From: an uncultured Flavobacteriales bacterium
GTDB lineage: Bacteria > Bacteroidota > Bacteroidia > Flavobacteriales_D > Sanyastnellaceae
DNA: 47,388 nucleotides
Direction of reading: 5' to 3'
Assembly: GCA_913051865.1 (NCBI GenBank)
Contig: CAJXHE010000004.1
Span: 1-47,388 of the forward strand
Of the stretch, positions 35,301-43,611 are shown one piece after another. Numbering within the stretch: the first letter of the stretch is position 1; each line of letters starts with the position of its first letter. The notes under the pieces are model-generated. The model was given only the letters and a program-made list of their open reading frames with translations, was not told the DNA's origin and did not search any database. Position numbers and translations under genes: made by a program.

Positions 35301-37556
35301 ATGCGCCATATTTTTATTGTTGGGTTGTTGCTTTTTCCACTGGTTTTTCAATCTCAAATAGATTCAATCAATGTTTTGAAACCTGCCGCGGTTTCTGCTG
35401 TGACTTCTGACGACAGGTCTCCTTTTGCACACACGAACTTAGATTCGGAAGCATTAAACGCGAGAGATTCTGGTCAGGATTTGCCGTTTTTATTGCGGCT
35501 TACACCTTCTGTCGTGATCACCTCAGATGCCGGAAATGGTATAGGGTACACTGGAATGAGACTTAGGGGTTCTGACGCAAGCAGAATCAATGTCACAATT
35601 AATGGTGTCCCGCTCAATGATGCGGAATCTCAAAATGTTTATTGGGTTGATTTGCCAGATTTGGGAGCGAGTGTCTCGGGATTGCAAATCCAAAGAGGTG
35701 TAGGTACAAGTACAGTAGGACCCGGTGCTTTCGGGGGGTCAGTAGCGTTAAATACACTTGGAGATATTGTTGAGCCAAATGTAAAAGCTGTTTTAGGCAT
35801 GGGGAGTTTTAATTCATACCGACAGAGTGTGAGTTGGAATACCGGGATGCTCGCAGAGGGCATTTCGTTTGACGGAAGAGCATCACATATTTCTTCGGAT
35901 GGATACATCGACAGGGCGTCAAGTGAATTAAGTTCTCTTTATGCGTCACTTGTCAAAAGATGGACCAGTGGAAAAGTCTCACTCACAACAATGTTGGGTC
36001 AGGAGAGAACATATCAAGCTTGGTATGGTGTTCCACAAATTGCCACAGAAGAAAATACAACAGATACAGATATTCAAGATTGGGCAGCAGGATCTTCCGA
36101 ATACGGATACGGCACTGACACTCAGAGGATTTCTGACTTAATCGAGAATCGCAGAACCCACAATTATTATAACTATGAAAATGAAGTTGACGACTACAAT
36201 CAAAACCATTTTCAACTGCACCTCGAACAAAACATTGGTATTGCTGATTTAGGTGTCGCACTCTATACAACAACTGGATCAGGATATTATGAGCAGTTTA
36301 GAGCAGCAGATGCTTTTTCAGATTATGGACTTATTGCGCCAATTTATCCGGATTCAAGCGGACCTGAGACGACAAATGTGATTAGGCAACGTTGGCTCGA
36401 TAATCGTTTGTGGGGGTCAATTGTAAACCTAACAATCCCACTTGAAGAGATGACAATCGTTGCAGGTGGAGCTTACTCTAGGTACAAGGGAGGTCATTTC
36501 GGTGAAATAATTTGGATGGAACATGCAGCTGATGTTTTGCCTGGAAAGACCTATTATGATAACATCGGAAATAAAACAGATGTGAGTGGTTTCGTTAGGG
36601 TCAAACACGATTTTGCGGGTGATAATTTAAGGATGCAGGCTGAAGCACAAATCCGATCTGTTCTTTATACCGCTGATGGAGTTGATGCAGATCTGCAAGA
36701 TGTTCTCATAAATGACGATTTGTTGTTTTTTAATCCGAAGATCGGCGTTGATTATATTCTTTCATCGTCGAGCAGGGGGTATGCGTCAGTTGCAATTGCA
36801 AATAGAGAGCCAACGAGAAGTGACTATCTCGACAGCCCTTCAGAAAATATAAGTCATGAACGGTTAATAGATTTTGAATTTGGGTACCGTTATGTGGCAA
36901 AAAAGTGGGCCACAGAAATCGGATTTTATCACATGGATTATAAAGATCAATTGATTGCTACAGGCATGTTAAATGATGTGGGTAATTCTGTCAGAGTAAA
37001 CGTGCCTTCTAGCTTTAGACAAGGCATTGAGTTTCAGGCTGGCGTTGAGCTTCACTCCAGAGTTCGATGGGATGGAAATGTGACAGTTTCCCGCAATAAG
37101 ATCAGTTTGTTTAAAGAAACGCTTTACGATTACAATGAAAACTTTGAGTACGAGAACCTTGTAGATCATGTAAATGCAGACATCTCATTTTCTCCTGCGT
37201 TCATCGCAGCAAGTGTGTTTGGATATGACATTTGGTCAAATGATGCCAGCCAGATTCAATGTGAGTTGTCTACGAAATATGTCGGCAAACAATACCTTGA
37301 CAATACGTCCAACGACAGCAGATCGTTGCCTGGATATGTCGTGAATAATGTTGTGTTAAGCTACTCACAGTCATTTGAAAGCGGAGGTGATTTAAAGCTT
37401 TCTGTATTCGCAAATAACATACTGGATCACATGTACAGTGCAAATGGATGGACATACAGTTATCTTTCCGGTGGCATGAATTCGATGACGACAGAAAATT
37501 ATGTCTATCCTCAAGCGGGCCGTCATGGATTTGTGAATTTAACAATGACGTTCTAG
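35301..37556 (+). CDS. TonB-dependent receptor, probably thiamine/thiamine-phosphate uptake
   Basis: Outer-membrane 22-strand barrel with plug. The 751 residues open with a signal peptide (MRHIFIVGLLLFPLVFQSQ). The plug (about 50-160) has RLTPSVVITSDAGNGIGYTG, MRLRGSDASRINVTINGVP, LNDAESQNVYWVDLPDLG and LQIQRGVGTSTVGPGAFGGS. The barrel ends in RHGFVNLTMTF with a C-terminal Phe. There is no N-terminal carboxypeptidase-like domain and I see no SusD partner, which argues against glycan import. The TPP riboswitch directly upstream is the only substrate clue; similar riboswitch-controlled thiamine receptors are reported in Bacteroides. No thiamine kinase or inner-membrane PnuT gene follows. Confidence 0.88.
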   Translation: MRHIFIVGLLLFPLVFQSQIDSINVLKPAAVSAVTSDDRSPFAHTNLDSEALNARDSGQDLPFLLRLTPSVVITSDAGNGIGYTGMRLRGSDASRINVTINGVPLNDAESQNVYWVDLPDLGASVSGLQIQRGVGTSTVGPGAFGGSVALNTLGDIVEPNVKAVLGMGSFNSYRQSVSWNTGMLAEGISFDGRASHISSDGYIDRASSELSSLYASLVKRWTSGKVSLTTMLGQERTYQAWYGVPQIATEENTTDTDIQDWAAGSSEYGYGTDTQRISDLIENRRTHNYYNYENEVDDYNQNHFQLHLEQNIGIADLGVALYTTTGSGYYEQFRAADAFSDYGLIAPIYPDSSGPETTNVIRQRWLDNRLWGSIVNLTIPLEEMTIVAGGAYSRYKGGHFGEIIWMEHAADVLPGKTYYDNIGNKTDVSGFVRVKHDFAGDNLRMQAEAQIRSVLYTADGVDADLQDVLINDDLLFFNPKIGVDYILSSSSRGYASVAIANREPTRSDYLDSPSENISHERLIDFEFGYRYVAKKWATEIGFYHMDYKDQLIATGMLNDVGNSVRVNVPSSFRQGIEFQAGVELHSRVRWDGNVTVSRNKISLFKETLYDYNENFEYENLVDHVNADISFSPAFIAASVFGYDIWSNDASQIQCELSTKYVGKQYLDNTSNDSRSLPGYVVNNVVLSYSQSFESGGDLKLSVFANNILDHMYSANGWTYSYLSGGMNSMTTENYVYPQAGRHGFVNLTMTF

Positions 37557-37581
37557 AGAAATATTTTGTACTTTTAATCGC

Positions 37582-38817
37582 ATGAAACACATCGTGCTCA
37601 TATCGGTTATTATGCTATCATGTTTAGGCGTTAAGGCTCAATTTACGATGCCCTTTGAAGAGTTGGTCCATGAGGGAACTTGGTTGCAGTGGCCACATAA
37701 CTTTACTTATGGATTTGGTGCTTCCGACGTTGAGCCTGTCTGGGTAGACATAACAGCTGCATTAATTGGCGGAGAGAAAGTGCATATTGTGGCGTATGAT
37801 GAAAGCCACATGTCTCACATTGAGGATCTATTGATTGGCGCTTCAGTGTCTATGGAGAATGTCAATATCATTGTTGCAGAAAATGATGATTTTTGGGTCA
37901 GAGATAACGGACCTATTTTCGTCTATGATTCAGAATCTCAGCTTACGGTTCTCGATTGGGGATTTAATGGATGGGGGGGCAATGCACCTTATGCACTTTG
38001 TGATGACATTCCCATTGCAGTTGCGGACTATTTATCCATTCCTTTAATTGATTTAAATGAAATGGTGCTTGAGGGTGGCGCCTTTGAGGTAGATGGCCAT
38101 GGAACGATTATGGCGACGAGATCTTCTGTGACAGGTGCAGATAGGAATCCAGGATTGACTGAGTCGCAAATTGAGGGTTATATGGAAGAATATTTGGGTG
38201 TCACTAATTTTGTTTGGTTTGATGGGATGTTCGGAGGAATCCAGGATATTACAGATCAACACATAGATGGTTTTGCCAAATTCCAAGGAAACAATACGAT
38301 TGTGACGATGAGTCACATCGACCTTTCTTATTGGCAAGTCTCCGTTTCCGACATTGCGCTCCTATACAACTCCGCAAACTCAAGTGGTGAACAATTTGAA
38401 ATCGTTGTTTTACCCTTGACCCAGAACGACGTCACCACCACATGGGGTGAAAACGTTGGGGTTCGTGCCAGTTATGTGAATTATTATGTCGCAAACAACG
38501 TGGTTCTAGTGCCCAACTACAATGACCCCAACGATGATGTAGCAAACGAAATAATTCAAGGCTTATATCCAGACAGAGCTGTTGTGGGGATAGATTCTAG
38601 AAACATATTTCTCAACGGCGGCATGGTGCATTGTATCACACAGCAACAGCCTATCGGAGATACTGGAGTGGGGTTCCATGAATTAGAGGGTTTGCCCGAG
38701 GATCACGTGATTCGCGTTTTTGATTTTTTAGGCAGAGAGGTTGAAAACCCACAGACAGGGGTTTTATACTTGTGGCTTTACGAAAGTGGTTTCGTCAAGA
38801 AGGGTTTAGCGCATTAA
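37582..38817 (+). CDS. Secreted agmatine deiminase / peptidyl-arginine deiminase-family enzyme
   Basis: A guanidino-group hydrolase of the PAD_porph/agmatine deiminase family, with a Sec signal peptide (residues 1-20, ending VKAQF). The catalytic set is complete: D108 in NDDFWVRDNGP, the EGG at 164-166 in VLEGGAFEVDGHG, H227 and D229 in ITDQHIDGFAKF, and nucleophile C351 in GGMVHCITQQQP. After a linker, the last ~33 residues (IRVFDFLGREV, GVLYLWLYESG, KKGLAH) resemble the end of a T9SS type A sorting domain, but the usual first half (YPNP...) is absent. The export signal makes free cytosolic polyamine synthesis unlikely. Substrate (agmatine or protein arginine) is undecided. Its 3' end overlaps the convergent GGGP synthase gene by 23 bases. 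Confidence 0.85.
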   Translation: MKHIVLISVIMLSCLGVKAQFTMPFEELVHEGTWLQWPHNFTYGFGASDVEPVWVDITAALIGGEKVHIVAYDESHMSHIEDLLIGASVSMENVNIIVAENDDFWVRDNGPIFVYDSESQLTVLDWGFNGWGGNAPYALCDDIPIAVADYLSIPLIDLNEMVLEGGAFEVDGHGTIMATRSSVTGADRNPGLTESQIEGYMEEYLGVTNFVWFDGMFGGIQDITDQHIDGFAKFQGNNTIVTMSHIDLSYWQVSVSDIALLYNSANSSGEQFEIVVLPLTQNDVTTTWGENVGVRASYVNYYVANNVVLVPNYNDPNDDVANEIIQGLYPDRAVVGIDSRNIFLNGGMVHCITQQQPIGDTGVGFHELEGLPEDHVIRVFDFLGREVENPQTGVLYLWLYESGFVKKGLAH

Positions 38818-39526
38818 AGTTCAGCGACTTTTCTAAAACTGTGCCCAAGACGACAAGGTCAGCTCCTGCATTCCAAGCCAATTCCATGCCTTCAAAATCA
38901 GTGATGCCACCTCCCACAATAAGTGGAACATCGACTGCATTTCGTACAGCCTTAATCAGGGTTTCAGGAATGGGATTTCCGGCCCCGCTTCCTGCATCGA
39001 TATACACAGCTTTCATCCCTAACAATACGGCTGCTTGAACTGTAGCGACTGCAAGTTCAGGTTTCGATGATGGTATGGGGAGGGTTTGGCTTATGTACGC
39101 GGCAGAGGTGAGTGGCCCATCTCCTACGAGTAAATATGCTGTTGCAACCGTCTCGATATCCATGGCCATCAAACGGGGAGCTGCCTCTACGTGCCTTCCG
39201 ATGAGTAGATCAGCATTTCGACCACTCACTAAGCTCAGAAACAAAAGTGCATCGGCTTGGTCACACATTTGATCTGGTGATCCCGGAAAGATGATAACAG
39301 GCAAGTCAGTGTGCTTTTTAACATTGGAGATAAGTTGACTTGCGTTGCCACGAGATAAAAAACTTCCACCAATTAAAATATCAGAACATTCAGAGGCATT
39401 GATTTCTTTAATCCAATTCTCCAGTTTGACGTCTTTTGGTGCTTTGTCAGGATCTAAAAGCACAGAGAACCGTTTGTGACCTTGAAGCCTGTCTGCGTTT
39501 AATTTTTCTATCCAATGGTGTGCCAT
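38795..39526 (-). CDS. Geranylgeranylglyceryl/heptaprenylglyceryl phosphate synthase-family protein (PcrB-like)
   Basis: TIM-barrel prenyltransferase joining a polyprenyl diphosphate to sn-glycerol-1-phosphate. The 243 residues begin with the entry strand FSVLLDPDKAP, then CSDILIGGSFLSRG, LPVIIFPGSPDQ and ALLFLSLVSGRNADLLIG. The C-terminal phosphate-binding part is KAVYIDAGSGAGNPIP, VDVPLIVGGGITDF and AGADLVVLGTVLE. Bacteroidota carry group II homologues, some shown to have GGGP synthase activity, whose lipid product in these bacteria is not established. It overlaps the upstream alpha/beta hydrolase gene by 19 bases on the same strand, which argues for tight coupling. Confidence 0.9.
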   Translation of the reverse strand: MAHHWIEKLNADRLQGHKRFSVLLDPDKAPKDVKLENWIKEINASECSDILIGGSFLSRGNASQLISNVKKHTDLPVIIFPGSPDQMCDQADALLFLSLVSGRNADLLIGRHVEAAPRLMAMDIETVATAYLLVGDGPLTSAAYISQTLPIPSSKPELAVATVQAAVLLGMKAVYIDAGSGAGNPIPETLIKAVRNAVDVPLIVGGGITDFEGMELAWNAGADLVVLGTVLEKSLNFNALNPS

Positions 39527-40392
39527 ATCTTCTTTTTGATTAAATCCACAATATCTCGATGCCTCATCACATGCCCGCTAGGCACTTTTAAAAAATAAAC
39601 GCCGCGATTTATGCTGTCATTTGCGTTTAACTGCTGAAGGGTTTTTTGAAGTGGAAGTGACCATGAAAACGGGATAATTTTATCTCGACTTCCGAAGATA
39701 AAGTATGCGGTCTTTTCCATGCTTGTCTTCTCGTTCAAAACCTTTGCCAGTTTATTTTTCTTCGGCCAAAACAACTTGTGCCCCAGCCATCCATTCGCAA
39801 CCTTCTGTCTAATTTCAGGGTTGTCAGTATGGAATCTCCCGAAGTGATGTTTGTGTTCAGATATAACTCGGAATGATCGCATCGCATCGATGATCAATCT
39901 GTTTATTCTTGGGTACTTGTCTATCAGACCCCACGTATATCTGCCGATTTGGGTATTCACGATGAATTTATAAAATCTCCCCATCTTCAATCCGTCGGGT
40001 GCCAATGCAATGACTCTGGAAAATTTGTCAGGAAAATCTTGAAATAATGTAAGCGCAATTCTCGCGCCCATGGAGTAGCCTAGAAGTTCAAAGCGATTGT
40101 CAGCTCCAATGTGAGATTCAATCGCATCGATTAACACTTGAGGCGACAGAGGTTCCTCAGGTGACAATGGAGGGAGAGGCTTGCTGTTGCCATGATGCAA
40201 AAGACTTATTGAAAGCATGGATGTGTTTGCATCATACAGGGGCATGAAATTCCCCATTTCTTTTGCATCCCTGTCGAATCCGTGAAACGCGACAACTACT
40301 TTTGAAGCGGGTGTGGGGTTTGACGCTGGAATCTTCCATGCACCGAAATGCCATCCATTGTGTTCCCAGTCCACATAATCCCCATTATTCAT
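39508..40392 (-). CDS. Alpha/beta hydrolase
   Basis: A 294-residue hydrolase. The oxyanion-hole part is VVAFHGFDRDAKEMGNF (about 31-47), the nucleophile elbow LLGYSMGARIALTLF (serine near residue 105), a late Asp in FGSRDKIIPFSW and the His in VPSGHVMRHRDIVDLI. No signal peptide or membrane helix is evident. It overlaps the GGGP synthase gene by 19 bases, and is divergent from carB across 166 bases. Substrate unknown; a lipid ester is a guess from the neighbour only. Confidence 0.83.
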   Translation of the reverse strand: MNNGDYVDWEHNGWHFGAWKIPASNPTPASKVVVAFHGFDRDAKEMGNFMPLYDANTSMLSISLLHHGNSKPLPPLSPEEPLSPQVLIDAIESHIGADNRFELLGYSMGARIALTLFQDFPDKFSRVIALAPDGLKMGRFYKFIVNTQIGRYTWGLIDKYPRINRLIIDAMRSFRVISEHKHHFGRFHTDNPEIRQKVANGWLGHKLFWPKKNKLAKVLNEKTSMEKTAYFIFGSRDKIIPFSWSLPLQKTLQQLNANDSINRGVYFLKVPSGHVMRHRDIVDLIKKKIWHTIG

Positions 40393-40558
40393 TCTGCTAA
40401 GTTCGGGCTAAGTAGGGTTACGAAATAAACATTAACAAAGTGTGGAAAAGACGTGATTTTTTTCAGGCTTAAATAGTTGTTTCCTCATGTAACTTCGCAT
40501 CAGTTTAAGTCATTATTAACCCGCCGTATCTTACATGATGTGGTCGGGTAAAAAAAAA

Positions 40559-43378
40559 ATGCCTAAAGATTCTAGTATAAAGTCGGTACTAATTATAGGG
40601 AGTGGTCCCATCGTAATAGGTCAGGCATGCGAGTTTGACTACAGTGGTTCTCAAGCTGCTCGTTCGTTAAGAGAGGAGGGGATCGAAGTCACTCTTATAA
40701 ATTCTAATCCTGCGACCATCATGACCGACCCGGTTATGGCGGATAATATTTACCTAAAACCACTTGAGCCTGAATCTATCGTTGAAATCTTAAAGCTTCA
40801 CGATATTGATGCGGTGCTTCCCACTATGGGTGGTCAGACTGCCTTAAATCTTGCGATTCAATGTGATGAACTGGGTATTTGGGAGACACATGGCGTTAGA
40901 ATTGTCGGCGTTGATATTTCTGCAATCGAAATCACTGAGAACAGAGAGAAATTCAGATTGTTAATGGAATCCATTGGTATTCCAATGGCACCTCAATCAA
41001 CTGCAAAAAGCTTTTTGGAAGGAAAGGAAGTCGCACAAAAGTTCGGCTATCCCTTATGCATCCGGGCCAGTTTTACGCTGGGAGGAGCAGGAGCTGCGGT
41101 CGTTCATACAAAAGAAGATTTTGAGGACAAGCTGACTTCAGGACTTCATATCTCACCGATTCACGAGGTGATGATCGATAAAGCATTACTAGGATGGAAG
41201 GAGTTTGAACTTGAGCTTTTACGAGATTCAAACGACAATGTGACCATAGTGTGTTCTATAGAAAACATGGATCCGATGGGTATTCACACCGGTGATTCCA
41301 TTACAGTGGCTCCGGCTTTGACACTTTCTGACAGCACATATCAACGTATGCGTGACATGGCCATTAAAATGATGAGGAGCATTGGTGAGTTTGCTGGGGG
41401 ATGTAATGTTCAATTTGCGGTATCTCCTGACGAGAATGAAGATATCATTGCAATAGAGATTAACCCTCGTGTCTCAAGATCTTCAGCCCTTGCATCTAAA
41501 GCCACAGGTTATCCCATTGCAAAACTTGCGTCTAAGCTCGCAATTGGATATCACTTAGATGAATTAAAAAACACAGTCACTGGATCTACTTCGGCCATGT
41601 TTGAGCCTACGTTAGATTACGTTGTTGTTAAAATACCACGTTGGAATTTTGATAAATTTCCAGGCACCAATAAAGAACTTGGACTGCAGATGAAGTCCGT
41701 CGGCGAAGTGATGGCCATAGGTCGCTCCTTCCAAGAGGCACTTCAAAAAGCATGTCAGTCGTTAGAAATAAAAAGAAACGGTCTCGGTGCTGATGGGCGT
41801 GAATTGAAAGACAGAGATTCTATTATGCGCAGTCTGAATCATCCGAGTTGGAGCCGCTTATTTCACATCTATGACGCGTTTAAATTAGGTATTCCTTTTC
41901 ATAAAATTCAGGAATCTACTAAGATTGATCCTTGGTTCTTAAGGCAAATTGAAGCGTTGTTAATGCTTGAGAAGGATATCGAAAAGGAAACGATTGAAAC
42001 GATTTCTCGCGCACTCTTAATGGAGGCAAAGCGAAAAGGATATGCAGATCGCCAAATCGCTCACCTTCTCAGTTGTCTAGAAAGTAAAGTTCATGAAAAG
42101 AGAAGGGCAGAGGGGATAAACAGGGTGTATAAATTGGTAGATACTTGTGCTGCTGAATTCCCAGCAGAGACGCCATATTATTACTCAACTTTTGAAGGTT
42201 CCGAGAACGAAAGTGTCGTGTCGGATAAGAAAAAAGTCATTGTTTTAGGGAGTGGACCGAACCGAATCGGACAAGGTATTGAGTTTGATTATTGTTGTGT
42301 TCACGGTGTTCTTGCAGCAAAAGAATGCGGTTATGAAACAATCATGATCAATTGCAATCCAGAAACTGTTTCTACCGATTTTGATACTGCAGACAAACTT
42401 TACTTTGAGCCTGTTTTTTGGGAACATATCTACGATATCATTCTGCATGAGAATCCAGTGGGTGTGATCGTTCAGCTTGGTGGCCAAACAGCACTGAAAC
42501 TTGCTGAAAAACTAGATCGCTATAATATTCCTGTTCTCGGAACTTCATATAAAGCACTCGATTTGGCTGAAGATAGAGGAAGTTTCTCTTCGTTACTTAA
42601 AAAAGAAAAAATTCCATATCCCAAATTTGGTGTTGTTGAAAATGCTGATCAAGCAGTTGATTTATGTAGAGAATTGGGATTTCCATTGCTTGTTCGTCCG
42701 TCATATGTTCTTGGAGGTCAGAAAATGAAAATCGTGATTAACGAAGAAGACTTGGAACGTCATGTGATTGATATCCTCAAGCATATGCCGGAAAACCAGA
42801 TTTTATTAGATCACTTTATAGAGGGAGCCATGGAATGCGAGGCCGATGCCATTTGTGATGGAGAAGAGGTACGCATCATTGGTATTATGCAACACATTGA
42901 GCCTGCGGGAATTCACTCAGGTGACAGCTATGCTTTATTGCCACCATTCAATCTGGGTGATTTGGTCATTCAGAAGATCGAAGACTATACAAAGAGAATT
43001 GCTGTTGCGCTTGAGACCAAGGGACTTATTAATGTCCAATTTGCTGTCAAAGACGACGAGGTATTTATTATTGAGGCGAACCCCCGTGCTTCTCGGACTG
43101 TTCCGTTTATCTCTAAAGCATATGGCGTTCCGTATGTGAATCAAGCCACCAAAGTAATGCTGGGTGAGAAGAAATTGAAGGACATGCCTCATGCCCCTCA
43201 TCTTGATGGATATGCAGTCAAGATCCCCGTATTTAGTTATGAGAAGTTTCCAGACGTAAATAAGGAATTGGGCCCTGAGATGAAATCTACAGGAGAAGCA
43301 ATTCGATTTATTTCAGACTTAAGGGATCCTTTCTTTCGAAAGATATATAGCGAACGTAATCTATATTTGAGCAAGTAA
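40559..43378 (+). CDS. carB: Carbamoyl-phosphate synthase large subunit (without MGS domain)
   Basis: Makes carbamoyl phosphate for arginine and pyrimidine synthesis with CarA. The frame opens at ATGATG (40535) but MPKDSSIKSVLIIGSGPIVI at 40559 is the normal start, giving 939 residues. Two ATP-grasp halves are seen: the first with GQACEFDYSGSQAARSL, GGQTALNLAI and EINPRVSRSSALASKATGYP, the second with GSGPNRIGQGIEFDYCC, QLGGQTALKLAE and EANPRASRTVPFISKAYGVP. E. coli CarB has ~1,070 residues; the missing ~130 are the C-terminal allosteric domain. The protein ends in FFRKIYSERNLYLSK, the usual end of flavobacterial CarB. A run of ten A bases touches the start codon. Confidence 0.96.
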   Translation: MPKDSSIKSVLIIGSGPIVIGQACEFDYSGSQAARSLREEGIEVTLINSNPATIMTDPVMADNIYLKPLEPESIVEILKLHDIDAVLPTMGGQTALNLAIQCDELGIWETHGVRIVGVDISAIEITENREKFRLLMESIGIPMAPQSTAKSFLEGKEVAQKFGYPLCIRASFTLGGAGAAVVHTKEDFEDKLTSGLHISPIHEVMIDKALLGWKEFELELLRDSNDNVTIVCSIENMDPMGIHTGDSITVAPALTLSDSTYQRMRDMAIKMMRSIGEFAGGCNVQFAVSPDENEDIIAIEINPRVSRSSALASKATGYPIAKLASKLAIGYHLDELKNTVTGSTSAMFEPTLDYVVVKIPRWNFDKFPGTNKELGLQMKSVGEVMAIGRSFQEALQKACQSLEIKRNGLGADGRELKDRDSIMRSLNHPSWSRLFHIYDAFKLGIPFHKIQESTKIDPWFLRQIEALLMLEKDIEKETIETISRALLMEAKRKGYADRQIAHLLSCLESKVHEKRRAEGINRVYKLVDTCAAEFPAETPYYYSTFEGSENESVVSDKKKVIVLGSGPNRIGQGIEFDYCCVHGVLAAKECGYETIMINCNPETVSTDFDTADKLYFEPVFWEHIYDIILHENPVGVIVQLGGQTALKLAEKLDRYNIPVLGTSYKALDLAEDRGSFSSLLKKEKIPYPKFGVVENADQAVDLCRELGFPLLVRPSYVLGGQKMKIVINEEDLERHVIDILKHMPENQILLDHFIEGAMECEADAICDGEEVRIIGIMQHIEPAGIHSGDSYALLPPFNLGDLVIQKIEDYTKRIAVALETKGLINVQFAVKDDEVFIIEANPRASRTVPFISKAYGVPYVNQATKVMLGEKKLKDMPHAPHLDGYAVKIPVFSYEKFPDVNKELGPEMKSTGEAIRFISDLRDPFFRKIYSERNLYLSK

Positions 43379-43390
43379 AACAGGTTATTG

Positions 43391-43594
43391 ATGCTCCGTT
43401 CAATTTTTTATATCGTTTTGGTTTGGGTTGTTTGGCGTTGGCTAGATCGCGCTTTTGGCAATCGCCGAAGAAACAATCATATAAATAGACCAGGAGGTGC
43501 CTCTAGCCCCACACCTAATTCCAATTCAAAGATCAAAAAACCCAACGATGAACAGATCGGAGATTATGTTGATTTTGAAGAAGTAGAGGACTAG
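43391..43594 (+). CDS. Small membrane protein, DUF4834-like
   Basis: A 67-residue protein: one N-terminal membrane helix (MLRSIFYIVLVWVVWRWLDR), then a basic patch GNRRRNN, a Pro/Ser/Asn-rich linker and a short acidic end, IGDYVDFEEVED. The pattern fits the DUF4834 family, small proteins often found before YfhO-type genes in flavobacteria. A TTG three bases upstream is an alternative start. It lies between carB and the YfhO-family gene with gaps of 12 and 17 bases. No function known. Confidence 0.72.
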   Translation: MLRSIFYIVLVWVVWRWLDRAFGNRRRNNHINRPGGASSPTPNSNSKIKKPNDEQIGDYVDFEEVED

Positions 43595-43611
43595 AAGCTA
43601 TCTTGCAGACC

